A stretch of 23,560 nt of DNA, from contig DFIA01000058.1 of assembly GCA_002372015.1 (NCBI GenBank), forward strand, positions 1 to 23,560, written 5' to 3'. The first letter of the stretch is position 1, and each line of letters begins with the position of its first letter. Positions 6,785 through 14,587 of the stretch are shown here, one piece after another. Position numbers and translations under genes: made by a program. The notes under the pieces are model-generated. The model did no database searches, was not told the origin of the DNA, and saw nothing but the letters and a program-made list of their open reading frames with translations. This DNA is from Bacteroidales bacterium UBA3709. GTDB taxonomy: Bacteria; Bacteroidota; Bacteroidia; Bacteroidales; UBA932.

Positions 6785-7708
6785 TTAAAATTTGTTAACC
6801 TGAAAACGGGTATTGCCTGTAGCAAAGAAATCTACAATCTGGTTAGCTGCTGCCAAGCCTGCATTCAGATTAGCTTCTGCTGTTTCTGCCCCTTGTTTCT
6901 TAGGAGTAGCAAATACTCTTTTTCCAAACTTTTCTTTAAGCACTTCTATGTTTGCAGGTGCAATGTCTGTAATATATTTGAGGTCTTCTCTATCTGCGAG
7001 AACTTTCTCGAGTTCAGGCTCGTTGATAACTTCTTTGCGAGCTGTGTTTACAAGGCAGCCGCCTTTTGGCATCTTGCTAAGAAGTGCATATCCGATAGAG
7101 CCTTTAGTTTGCTCGTTTGCAGGTATATGCAAAGAAATAAAGTGGCTGTTTGCATAAAGATCTTCCAAATCTTTAGCTACAATCACACCTTCTGCTTCCA
7201 TTTTTTCTGCAGGAATAAACGGATCAAAGGCCATAATCTTCATGCCAAAGCTTTTAGCGTGTTCTGCTACCAATCTGCCAACATTACCATAGGCTTGAAT
7301 ACCAAGAGTCTTGCCTTTAAGCTCGCTACCTGTGCCAGGGGTAAACTGATTACGTGAGATGTAAATCATCATACCTATGGCAAGTTCTGCAACAGCGTTG
7401 GAGTTTTGGCCTGGAGTATTCATTGCCACTATCTTTCTTTCTGAAAGTGCTGCAAGGTCGAGATTATCGAATCCGGCACCTGCACGTACTACAATTTTCA
7501 GATTTTTAGCAGCATCTACTACAGCCTTTGTAACTTTATCTGAGCGAACTATAAGAGCATCTGCATCTGCAACGGCAGCAAGCAATTTGTCTTCTGTTCC
7601 ATATTTTTCGAGAGTGGCAAAAGTGTGGCCTGCGTTCTCTACAATGTTCTTTATACCTTCAACAGCTTTGCTGGAGAAAGGTTTATCTGTTGCAACAAGA
7701 ATTTTCAT
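6785..7708 (-). CDS. serA: D-3-phosphoglycerate dehydrogenase, short lysine-type
   Basis: This 307-residue enzyme oxidises 3-phosphoglycerate to 3-phosphohydroxypyruvate with NAD, the first step of serine synthesis. The substrate domain opens MKILVATDKPF. The nucleotide-binding turn is A-Y-G-N-V-G (139-144) instead of the usual GxGxxG. The catalytic Arg224 is in NTARKEV. Where most 2-hydroxyacid dehydrogenases have the catalytic His (TPH), this one has Lys270 (TPKKQGAETAEAN). It ends without ACT or other regulatory domains. This matches the type III-K phosphoglycerate dehydrogenases described from Entamoeba histolytica and Bacteroides. It lies 21 bases downstream of serC and 5 bases upstream of DUF1015, in one operon. 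Confidence 0.93.
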   Translation of the reverse strand: MKILVATDKPFSSKAVEGIKNIVENAGHTFATLEKYGTEDKLLAAVADADALIVRSDKVTKAVVDAAKNLKIVVRAGAGFDNLDLAALSERKIVAMNTPGQNSNAVAELAIGMMIYISRNQFTPGTGSELKGKTLGIQAYGNVGRLVAEHAKSFGMKIMAFDPFIPAEKMEAEGVIVAKDLEDLYANSHFISLHIPANEQTKGSIGYALLSKMPKGGCLVNTARKEVINEPELEKVLADREDLKYITDIAPANIEVLKEKFGKRVFATPKKQGAETAEANLNAGLAAANQIVDFFATGNTRFQVNKF

Positions 7709-7729
7709 AATACAATATTTTCTTTCTCC

Positions 7730-8827
7730 TTATTTTACATTCTGTTTTTCAAAGTCTTGCATGCACTTGATGAGGGCTTGTACGCTTTCTATAGGGCAAG
7801 CATTGTATATAGAGGCTCTGAATCCGCCCACTGAACGGTGGCCTTTAATTCCCAACATTCCGTTGGCCTTTGCGTAATCGAGGAATGAGGCTTCGAGTTC
7901 TTTGTATTCAGGGTTCATTACAAAGCATACGTTCATAATTGAACGGTCTTCTGGATTAGCTGTGCCTACGAAAAGTTTGTTGCGCTCAATTTCTTCGTAA
8001 AGCATATTGGCCTTCTGAGTATTGATCTTGTTGATAACTTCCAGACCTCCAAGATTTTTAAGCCATTTGAGTGTCTGTGTCATTGTGTAGATTGCAAATA
8101 CAGGAGGTGTATTGAACATGCTCTCTTTCTCTATGTGTGTTCTGTAATCGAGCATGGTAGGGATGTAACTTGATACCTTTCCGAGAACATCGTCGCGGAT
8201 TATGGCAAAAATAACTCCTGCAGGGCCCACATTCTTTTGAGCACCACCATATATAAGACCGTATTTAGAAACATCTACAGGACGGCTCATAATGTCTGAA
8301 GACATATCTGCAACCAAGGTAACAGGGCTGTCCATATCGTATTTGATTTCTGTTCCGTAGATTGTGTTGTTGGTGGTGATATGGAAGTAGTCTAAGTCTG
8401 TAGGAATTTGATATCCCTTAGGAATGTAGCAGTAAGTTTTATCTGCAGAAGAAGCTACTGCAAATGCTGCACCTTCTTTACCACGGCTTTTAGCTATTCC
8501 CTGAGCTTCTTTCAGAGCTTTTTTAGCCCAAACGCCGGTTTCGAGATATCCGGCCTTATTCTCAAAGAGATTCATGGCCACATACAGGAACTGAAGACTG
8601 GCACCACCACCCAAAAATACTACATGGTAGTTGTCTGGAATATGCAAAAGTTCTTTCCAAAGAGCTCTGCACTCGTTCATTACTGCTTCCCACTCCTTGC
8701 TTCTGTGAGAAATTGAAATCAAAGGTATGCCGGTTCCGGCAAAGTCTTTCAAAGCATCGATTGTTGAATTGATTGCCTCCTCTGGAAGAACACAAGGACC
8801 GGCAAAGAAATTATAAGCTTTTTTCAT
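7730..8827 (-). CDS. serC: Phosphoserine aminotransferase
   Basis: A 365-residue PLP enzyme converting 3-phosphohydroxypyruvate and glutamate to phosphoserine and 2-oxoglutarate, the second step of serine synthesis. It begins MKKAYNFFAGPCVLPEEA, has the SHRSKEW and FLGGGASLQF motifs, and the PLP lysine is Lys198 in GGAQKNVGPAG. The C-terminus carries KGHRSVGGFRASIYNA, which binds the phosphate. Length is normal. I start it at 8827; the longer frame from 8857 would begin inside the promoter element and adds ten residues not found in the family. It is first in the operon serC-serA-DUF1015. serB is not in the window. Confidence 0.95.
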   Translation of the reverse strand: MKKAYNFFAGPCVLPEEAINSTIDALKDFAGTGIPLISISHRSKEWEAVMNECRALWKELLHIPDNYHVVFLGGGASLQFLYVAMNLFENKAGYLETGVWAKKALKEAQGIAKSRGKEGAAFAVASSADKTYCYIPKGYQIPTDLDYFHITTNNTIYGTEIKYDMDSPVTLVADMSSDIMSRPVDVSKYGLIYGGAQKNVGPAGVIFAIIRDDVLGKVSSYIPTMLDYRTHIEKESMFNTPPVFAIYTMTQTLKWLKNLGGLEVINKINTQKANMLYEEIERNKLFVGTANPEDRSIMNVCFVMNPEYKELEASFLDYAKANGMLGIKGHRSVGGFRASIYNACPIESVQALIKCMQDFEKQNVK

Positions 8828-8856
8828 AATGGATTTTAGTGTTAAAAAATTTTGCA

Positions 8857-8864
8857 CAAAGATA
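8857..8864 (-). promoter_or_regulatory. Putative -7 promoter element (TATCTTTG) of the serine operon
   Basis: On the minus strand TATCTTTG matches TAnnTTTG and lies 29 bases ahead of the serC ATG, leaving room for a leader of roughly 20 bases. The -33 element is weak. It supports the start codon at 8827. Confidence 0.5.
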
Positions 8865-8905
8865 TAATATTGTTCCGAATTTTAAGCGGGTTTATTCGTT
8901 TTTTT

Positions 8906-9541
8906 TCAAAACTTTAGAGTGTCTATTCTAACATCTTCTATTTTTAGCAAAACTTCTTTGAAGGCTTCTGTTGTGCTGGTAGGTACATGTGCTGTTAAGG
9001 AACATTCTTGCTCAAAAATCTTGTCTGAATGTTCTATGCCTCGTTTCCTGAGTTCTTTCAGCACTTTGTCTGTTTGCGGATAGGAAAAAGTTATGCGGAG
9101 TGGTATGGTGGCGGTTTTTATAACAGTTGATGCGGCGTTAAGGGCTTCTTGTGTGGCGGCCTTATAGGCTCGTATGAGCCCCGGTACTCCAAGTTTTACT
9201 CCGCCAAACCAGCGAACCACCACTACTAAGATGTCGCTGATATTTCTTGAAAGCAATTCGCCGAATATGGGTCTGCCGGCAGTGCCTGAAGGTTCGCCAT
9301 CGTCGTTGATGCGCCACGTTTCTCCTTTTGAACCAAGGCGATAGGCATAGCAATGGTGAGTGGCGTCGTAGAATTTTTTTCGGAGTTCCTTTACTAACTC
9401 TTCTGCCTTTGCTGCATCTGAGCAGGGATAAGCAAAACAGATAAAACGGCTGCCGTTATCTTTGTAGAGCCCTTGTGTGGGAGAGCTTATACTCAGATAG
9501 TTATCTGGTGAATTATTCTGTGATGGTTTTTCTTCTGCCAT
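8906..9541 (-). CDS. yigZ: YigZ/IMPACT family protein
   Basis: From ATG 9541 (MAEEKPSQ) the product is 211 residues, the usual length for YigZ. The N-terminal UPF0029/IMPACT domain shows ATHHCYAYRLG, INDDGEPSGTAGRPIFGEL and VVVVRWFGGVKLGVPGL, the family signature. The C-terminal third (from about residue 140) is the DUF1949-type ferredoxin-like domain. The family is linked to ribosome-associated translation control, as in eukaryotic IMPACT, but the bacterial role is poorly defined. The frame stays open upstream to 9706, but that part overlaps the divergent gene and is not family-like. It is divergent from the acyl-CoA reductase and followed by serC 79 bases away. Confidence 0.88.
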   Translation of the reverse strand: MAEEKPSQNNSPDNYLSISSPTQGLYKDNGSRFICFAYPCSDAAKAEELVKELRKKFYDATHHCYAYRLGSKGETWRINDDGEPSGTAGRPIFGELLSRNISDILVVVVRWFGGVKLGVPGLIRAYKAATQEALNAASTVIKTATIPLRITFSYPQTDKVLKELRKRGIEHSDKIFEQECSLTAHVPTSTTEAFKEVLLKIEDVRIDTLKF

Positions 9542-9575
9542 TTTAAAAGTTCTTGCTCCGTAATAATTCTTAACA

Positions 9576-9606
9576 TTGTAAAGGTAGGCTGTTTTTGATA
9601 AATTTG
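9576..9606 (+). promoter_or_regulatory. Putative promoter for the acyl-CoA reductase run
   Basis: TTG (9576-9578, in CATTG) and TAAATTTG (9599-9606) are separated by 20 bases, fitting the Bacteroidota -33/-7 arrangement. The ATG follows 22 bases after the -7 box, so the leader would be short. On the other strand TACCTTTA (plus 9579-9586) is a near match that could serve yigZ. Confidence 0.5.
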
Positions 9607-9628
9607 CAATGCAAATATCTGTACAGGT

Positions 9629-10837
9629 ATGTTCGACAAAAAAAATTTCATACGGGCTTTTTCTCTTTTGGGCAGGGAGATAGAAAGATTGGCTACAGTG
9701 TTGCATGCCGGTGGTGGCGGTGCAGATGAGCAGGAATTTTTGCAGTTATGCAGTATGGCTAACAAGGAGAACCTGTTCTTTAGCAGATTTATGCAAGCTA
9801 CTGCTCTAAGGAAAATTGCGGAGAACTACCTTACGGAGCAATCTTTAAACAAGCTGTTGTCTTATTCAGATATGCCAAGAAGTGTTTCAGGCTCTAAAGC
9901 AGACTCTAAGGCATACTCTAAAGCAGACTTTGAAATAGAAGAGAATATTTTAAGAATAGGAATGGCAGATAAAACCGTGGGCATAATAATGGCGGGAAAT
10001 ATTCCTGCGGTTGGCTTTCACGAACTTTTATCGGCTCTTTCTACCGGAGCTAAGGTAAGGGTAAAGTTGTCTTCAAAAGATGGGTATATTATACCTGCAA
10101 TAATACAGGTTTTGGCTTCTATCGCTCCCGATATTGCTTCCAAAGTAGTATTTGAATCGCCTGTTGCAGAAACTTTTTCGCCCGGCAAGAGCTGGCCTTT
10201 TTTTACAGACCGTAAGATAGATTTTCTTCTTTTTAGTGGTTCTGATACTGTAAAAGCTATGATACAAGAAGAATTTCCGGAGGTTTCTATACTGGCAAGA
10301 GGAGAGCGTTTCAGTTTTTCTGTTCTTACAGGAAGAGAAACAGACAGGCAGCTTGAATCTTTGGCAGAGGATATGTTTCTGTACTGCGGTTTAGGGTGTA
10401 GGAGTTCGTCTTATCTGTTTGTTCCGGAGGAGTTTAGCTTAAACCGTATAGTAGATGCCTCAAAATCTATTGGAAAATATCTTAAAGAAATTCTGCCTTG
10501 GGCCAATTCTTACAATCGTTTGCGGGCTGTAGCCGCAATAGAACATAGGTTGATGCCGTGTTCTGATTCATTGGCTAAAGATGTGCCTTGTGAGCATTTT
10601 GTAGATGGAGGCTTTTTTCTTATGGAAAATTCTGCCCTTCCTTTTCCTTCTTTAGGCTCTGTGAGATTTTCTATCTACAAAACAGAAGAAGACATAGAAA
10701 ACTTTAGCAAAACTTATAGAGATAAAATACAGAAAAAATATACTAACTTTGGTTTTGCTCAGGCTCCCGATACAGACGATTGGATGGATGGTGTAAATAC
10801 CGTACAAGCCATATTAACAGGGTGTCTGAAAAAATAA
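9629..10837 (+). CDS. Acyl-CoA reductase, LuxC-like
   Basis: A 402-residue protein of the aldehyde-dehydrogenase superfamily resembling the LuxC acyl-CoA reductases (PF05893 by recall), which reduce long-chain acyl groups to aldehydes with NADPH. Visible are MAGNIPAVGFHELLSALSTG (121-140), KLSSKDGY (146-153), LLFSGSDTVKA (200-210, cofactor region) and the catalytic thiol Cys257 in YCGLGCRSSSYLFVP. An insert at about 83-101 contains SKADSKAYSKAD, coded by three 12-bp repeats. There are no luxA, B, D or E genes nearby, so light production is not implied. Bacteroidota commonly carry such a stand-alone copy, possibly for aldehyde or lipid metabolism. It is 10 bases upstream of the next gene. Confidence 0.82.
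   Translation: MFDKKNFIRAFSLLGREIERLATVLHAGGGGADEQEFLQLCSMANKENLFFSRFMQATALRKIAENYLTEQSLNKLLSYSDMPRSVSGSKADSKAYSKADFEIEENILRIGMADKTVGIIMAGNIPAVGFHELLSALSTGAKVRVKLSSKDGYIIPAIIQVLASIAPDIASKVVFESPVAETFSPGKSWPFFTDRKIDFLLFSGSDTVKAMIQEEFPEVSILARGERFSFSVLTGRETDRQLESLAEDMFLYCGLGCRSSSYLFVPEEFSLNRIVDASKSIGKYLKEILPWANSYNRLRAVAAIEHRLMPCSDSLAKDVPCEHFVDGGFFLMENSALPFPSLGSVRFSIYKTEEDIENFSKTYRDKIQKKYTNFGFAQAPDTDDWMDGVNTVQAILTGCLKK
9893..9928 (+). repeat. Three 12-bp in-frame tandem repeats in the acyl-CoA reductase gene
   Basis: TCTAAAGCAGAC (9893-9904), TCTAAGGCATAC (9905-9916) and TCTAAAGCAGAC (9917-9928) encode SKAD-SKAY-SKAD in a variable loop ahead of the catalytic domain. The first and third copies are identical. 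Confidence 0.85.
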
Positions 10838-10847
10838 ATTGAGAACA

Positions 10848-11306
10848 ATGGCTGCAATTTTAAAATATAAGGTTACGTTTCTTTCCAGTAAAACCTTTTT
10901 TAGAGAATACGAACTCTCAGACGATATGTCTTTGTTTGCTCTTAATAAATTCTTGGTAAATGATTTAGATTTTGCGCCAGACCAAATGGTGGCTTTCCGA
11001 GGTTTGGATGCTAACGGTAAGGTGTTGGCTACATGGGGAATGTTCGATTTAGGGAGTGGTACTATAGATGGTGTAAGCTTGGAAAAGACATTGGCCTTGG
11101 GAGTTACAGCCCTCCACTATGTGTTTGATATTACAAAGAACAAGTATATGGTTCTCCATTACAAAGGAGAGGTTGAGAGGGCTTTTCATGTTTCTTATCC
11201 GCGGCTTGTTGCCGAATTGGGCAGAATACCTGGGCAATTCGATGATAAGTTTGATGCTTTGGATAATTTTACTCCGGAAATGGGAGAAGAGGTGGAGGAT
11301 GTATGA
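10848..11306 (+). CDS. IS1096 passenger TnpR / pRiA4b ORF-3-like protein
   Basis: This is 152 residues from ATG 10848; an in-frame TTG at 10839 is less likely. It begins MAAILKYKVTFLSSKTFFRE, has the SLFALNKFLVND segment, an AFRGLD and FDLGSG region, and an acidic C-terminus ending EMGEEVEDV. This resembles the PRiA4_ORF3 (PF07929) fold named after an IS1096 passenger gene. The name is historical: the Bacteroidota copies are chromosomal genes with no transposase beside them, and no function is established. Its last four bases, ATGA, are shared with the miaA start, implying translational coupling. It is presumably co-transcribed with the acyl-CoA reductase. Confidence 0.7.
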   Translation: MAAILKYKVTFLSSKTFFREYELSDDMSLFALNKFLVNDLDFAPDQMVAFRGLDANGKVLATWGMFDLGSGTIDGVSLEKTLALGVTALHYVFDITKNKYMVLHYKGEVERAFHVSYPRLVAELGRIPGQFDDKFDALDNFTPEMGEEVEDV

Positions 11307-12262
11307 CAGGCTCCGCCCAAAGTAAACTTCTTACCATAATACTTGGCCCCACTGCGGTTGGTAAAACAGAATATGCTATTCGTTTAGCCAAGGAGATAGG
11401 CTCACCCATAATAAATTGCGATTCTCGGCAGATCTTCAGAGAAATGACAATAGGTACTGCAGTTCCTTCCAAGCGACAGCTGTTGGAGGTAAAGCACTAT
11501 TTTATTCAGACAAAATCTATTGTGGAGCGTTATGCTGCCGGCCAGTATGAGTTGGATGCTTTGGAACTATTGGAAGAGTTGTTCAAAGAACATAGTCAGA
11601 TTATAATGTGCGGGGGAAGCGGGTTATATATAGATGCAGTGTGTAGTGGGCTCGATGCTTTTCCTTCACCCGATATGGAACTCCGTAATCGTTTGAATAG
11701 CAGGTATCAGAAAGAAGGCATAGAATCTTTGAGGTTTGAGCTGAAACAGTTAGATCCCAAGACTTACGAAACTATAGATATAGCTAATCCTCAGAGAATA
11801 ATCAGAGCTTTAGAAGTAACTATTCAAACCGGCCGCCGATACTCCGATTGGAAAACTCGTAATTCCTTAAATGCCAGTTTTGTAGAATCTTACGGCGGTA
11901 AGCGTAATTTTTCTATAGAGAAGGTAGGCTTGTGTATGGAGCGGGAAGAATTATATAATCGTATAAATCAGAGGGTAGATAAGATGGTGGCAGAAGGGCT
12001 TGAAGACGAGGTTAGAGCTTTAGACAAGTTCAGGTATAAGGATGGTGTTTTCTGCCCCGATCTTGCTCATGTTCCATCTTTAAGAACAGTGGGTTACAGA
12101 GAACTGTTCGATTATTTTGACGGCAAATACACTCTTGCAGCGGCAATTCAGGCAATTAAAACAAACACCAGACACTACGCCAAGAGGCAGATGTCTTACT
12201 GGCGCAGAGATAAAAGCATCAAGTGGATAGAGGTAAGTAAGTTGCCACTTAATAACCATTAG
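11303..12262 (+). CDS. miaA: tRNA dimethylallyltransferase
   Basis: A 319-residue enzyme that transfers the dimethylallyl group to A37 of tRNAs reading UNN codons. The P-loop GPTAVGKT is at residues 15-22. It is followed by the conserved INCDSRQIFREMTIGTAVPS, then VKHYFI, MCGGSGLYIDAVCSGLD, ANPQRIIRALEV, and the C-terminal RTVGYRELFDYF and NTRHYAKRQMSYWRRD. All are MiaA landmarks, and the length is normal. It overlaps the upstream gene by 4 bp and recQ, convergent, by 14 bp at their 3' ends, with no hairpin between, so transcripts from the two sides probably run into each other. Confidence 0.96.
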   Translation: MTGSAQSKLLTIILGPTAVGKTEYAIRLAKEIGSPIINCDSRQIFREMTIGTAVPSKRQLLEVKHYFIQTKSIVERYAAGQYELDALELLEELFKEHSQIIMCGGSGLYIDAVCSGLDAFPSPDMELRNRLNSRYQKEGIESLRFELKQLDPKTYETIDIANPQRIIRALEVTIQTGRRYSDWKTRNSLNASFVESYGGKRNFSIEKVGLCMEREELYNRINQRVDKMVAEGLEDEVRALDKFRYKDGVFCPDLAHVPSLRTVGYRELFDYFDGKYTLAAAIQAIKTNTRHYAKRQMSYWRRDKSIKWIEVSKLPLNNH

Positions 12263-14468
12263 CAATTTCTGTGAGGAATTTTATGCGTATAAGTCTGATT
12301 TCCTCTTCTGTGTAATCTGGCCCGAGGGCCTTCATGGCTTCTATTACGGAGTCTGATTCCGCCTCTTCCTTAAAGTAGTTGTAGATATCGTCTATTTTAT
12401 CCTCATCTACTGTTTGGCGTATGTAATAGTCTATTTTTATGCGGTTTCCTGCAGATACCATAGCTTCTATCTTGGTTAGCAGTTCGTCCATATCCAAATC
12501 TTTCATGCGTGCTATTTCGTCTAATGGAACGTGCATATCTGTATTATGAATAATGAACCTGCTTATATTGGAGCTGTCTTCTGTGCTGCGGATTTTGAAA
12601 TCGAAATCATCAGGCCGCAGAATCTCGTTTTCTTCTACATATTTTTTAATGAGCTCTATAAATGGTTGCCCGTATTTATCGGCTTTGCCTTTACCTACTC
12701 CGGAGCAGCTGGTAAGCTCGTCGTTTGTAATAGGATAGAAGATAGTCATATCTTCCAGGGCAGGGTCTGTAAATATTACATACGGTGGTAAATTCAGCTT
12801 TTTGCCCATATCTTTTCTGAGGTCTTTGAGCATGGCGAGCAGAACTTGATCGCCTCCGCCTCCACCTTTTTTTCCGCCGGCCGGCATATCTTCATCAACA
12901 TCGTCTCCTTCTCCTGAATCTTCAAAATGACGGTCTTCTTTAAGCATAATGGAGTATGGTTTGGCTAAAAACTCTTTACCTTTATCGGTCAGCGATATAA
13001 GTCCGTATTGCTCTATGTCTTTCTTTAGGAACTGTTCTACACATGCTTGCCTTATTACGGCTAACCAGAACCTTTCGTCTTTTTCTTTGTCTATGCCAAA
13101 GAAACGGCTGGTGTTGTGTTTGTATGAAGTAATCATGGCATTGGTTACTCCTCCGAGTATGTTTGCAAGGTGATCTGCCTTAAAGTGTTCTTTCATGGAA
13201 CGTATCAATTGGAACAAGGTAACAAGGTAGTCTTTGCCTTCGAACTCAGGTTGCTGATGTAGGCAGTTATCGCAGTTGCCGCAATTGTCTTCTGAGTACA
13301 CCTCGCCAAAGTAGTTGAGCAGAGTCTTGCGCCTGCACTGATTGCTTTCTGCGTAAGCAACTGTTTCTGTAAGGAGTTGTTTACCAATTTCTTGCTCTGC
13401 AACAGGCTTGCTTTGCATAAACTTCTCAAGTTTGAGAATATCGCTGAAGCTATAGAAAGCCACGCACTTGCCCTCTCCCCCATCTCTGCCGGCTCGGCCT
13501 GTTTCCTGATAATAACCTTCGAGAGACTTGGGAATGTTGTAGTGTATTACAAATCTTACATCGGGTTTATCTATGCCCATTCCGAATGCAATGGTTGCCA
13601 CAATAACATCAACCTCTTCCATAAGGAACTTATCTTGATTGCCGGCCCTTGTGGCGGCATCTAAACCGGCATGGTAGGGGAGTGCCTTAATACCATTCAC
13701 ATTCAAGAGCTCTGCCATATCCTCAACCTTCTTTCTTGAAAGACAGTATATTATGCCGCTCTTGCCCTCGTTTTGGCGAATGAATTTAATAATCTCTTTT
13801 TCTGCATTGATTTTGGGCCGTACCTCGTAATAGAGATTTGTACGATTGAAAGACGATTTGAATACTTTGGCATCTGTCATTCCAAGATTTTTGAGTATGT
13901 CTGCCTGAACCTTAGGTGTTGCAGTAGCCGTGAGGGCAATAATCGGAGCCTTGCCTATCTCTTGCACAATAGGTAGTATGCGTCTGTATTCGGGACGGAA
14001 ATCGTGTCCCCATTCAGAAATACAATGTGCCTCGTCTATTGCATAGAAAGAAATTTTGCATTGCCTGAGCAACTGAACATTATCGTCTTTTGTAAGAGAT
14101 TCGGGAGCAACATATAGCAGCTTTGTGGTGCCTTTCAGCAAATCTTCTTTTACTTCCTGAATCTGGGCTTTGGTAAGCGAAGAATTTAAGAAGTGGGCAA
14201 TTCCTTCTTTTTCGGCAACAAAGCCGCGGATGGCATCTACCTGATTTTTCATCAGTGCTATAAGTGGAGAAACCACCACTGCCGTACCTTTCATCAGCAG
14301 AGCCGGAAGTTGATAGCAGAGGCTCTTACCTCCCCCAGTAGGCATAAGCACAAAGGCATTGCGTCCGCTTATTAAGTGCTTTATGATGTCTTCCTGCATT
14401 TGCTTGAAGCTGGTGAATCCAAAGAATTCCTTTAACTCTGCCCGCAGGGCTTCAGATGTAATGTTCAT
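12249..14468 (-). CDS. recQ: ATP-dependent DNA helicase RecQ
   Basis: From ATG 14468 (MNITSEALRAELKEFFGF) this is 739 residues. The helicase core shows QMQEDII, PTGGGKS (43-49), DEAH (145-148) and YYQETGRAGRDGG (319-331). The RQC zinc site uses Cys378, Cys396, Cys399 and Cys402 in the QCRRKTLLNYFGE...CGNCDNC block, followed by the winged helix. After an acidic and glycine-rich linker (about 517-540) comes an HRDC domain (about 541-613). The last 125 residues form a helical HTH_40-like C-terminus seen in Bacteroidota RecQ. Length exceeds the roughly 610 residues of E. coli RecQ because of that tail. It unwinds DNA in recombination and fork repair. The frame stays open to 14537, but those extra residues reach into the divergent promoter region. 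Confidence 0.95.
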   Translation of the reverse strand: MNITSEALRAELKEFFGFTSFKQMQEDIIKHLISGRNAFVLMPTGGGKSLCYQLPALLMKGTAVVVSPLIALMKNQVDAIRGFVAEKEGIAHFLNSSLTKAQIQEVKEDLLKGTTKLLYVAPESLTKDDNVQLLRQCKISFYAIDEAHCISEWGHDFRPEYRRILPIVQEIGKAPIIALTATATPKVQADILKNLGMTDAKVFKSSFNRTNLYYEVRPKINAEKEIIKFIRQNEGKSGIIYCLSRKKVEDMAELLNVNGIKALPYHAGLDAATRAGNQDKFLMEEVDVIVATIAFGMGIDKPDVRFVIHYNIPKSLEGYYQETGRAGRDGGEGKCVAFYSFSDILKLEKFMQSKPVAEQEIGKQLLTETVAYAESNQCRRKTLLNYFGEVYSEDNCGNCDNCLHQQPEFEGKDYLVTLFQLIRSMKEHFKADHLANILGGVTNAMITSYKHNTSRFFGIDKEKDERFWLAVIRQACVEQFLKKDIEQYGLISLTDKGKEFLAKPYSIMLKEDRHFEDSGEGDDVDEDMPAGGKKGGGGGDQVLLAMLKDLRKDMGKKLNLPPYVIFTDPALEDMTIFYPITNDELTSCSGVGKGKADKYGQPFIELIKKYVEENEILRPDDFDFKIRSTEDSSNISRFIIHNTDMHVPLDEIARMKDLDMDELLTKIEAMVSAGNRIKIDYYIRQTVDEDKIDDIYNYFKEEAESDSVIEAMKALGPDYTEEEIRLIRIKFLTEIANGY

Positions 14469-14516
14469 TCTATAAATGTTGTTTGCTGTGTATTTATCTG
14501 CAATATAGGCGGTATC

Positions 14517-14545
14517 TTGTTTTCCCTCGATTTGCACTATATTTG
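14517..14545 (+). promoter_or_regulatory. Putative kdsD promoter
   Basis: TTG (14517-14519) and TATATTTG (14538-14545) are 18 bases apart, the latter an exact TAnnTTTG match. The kdsD ATG follows 42 bases after the -7 box. I see no clear element for recQ on the opposite strand in the same 119-base gap. Confidence 0.55.
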
Positions 14546-14587
14546 TCCTATAAATGTACTTATAATATTCTTTTTGTCAAAATTTTT

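Noticed and set aside
8827..8857. Longer serC start at 8857
   Set aside because: It would start translation inside the TATCTTTG promoter element and adds residues ahead of the conserved MKKAYNFFAGP start.
8881..8910. Hairpin with an eight-T run on the plus strand between yigZ and serC
   Set aside because: The stem is only five pairs (CGAAT/ATTCG) and points the wrong way for both flanking minus-strand genes.
10848..11306. Mobile element or insertion-sequence remnant
   Set aside because: Only the family name suggests an IS. No transposase, terminal inverted repeats or target duplication is visible around the gene.
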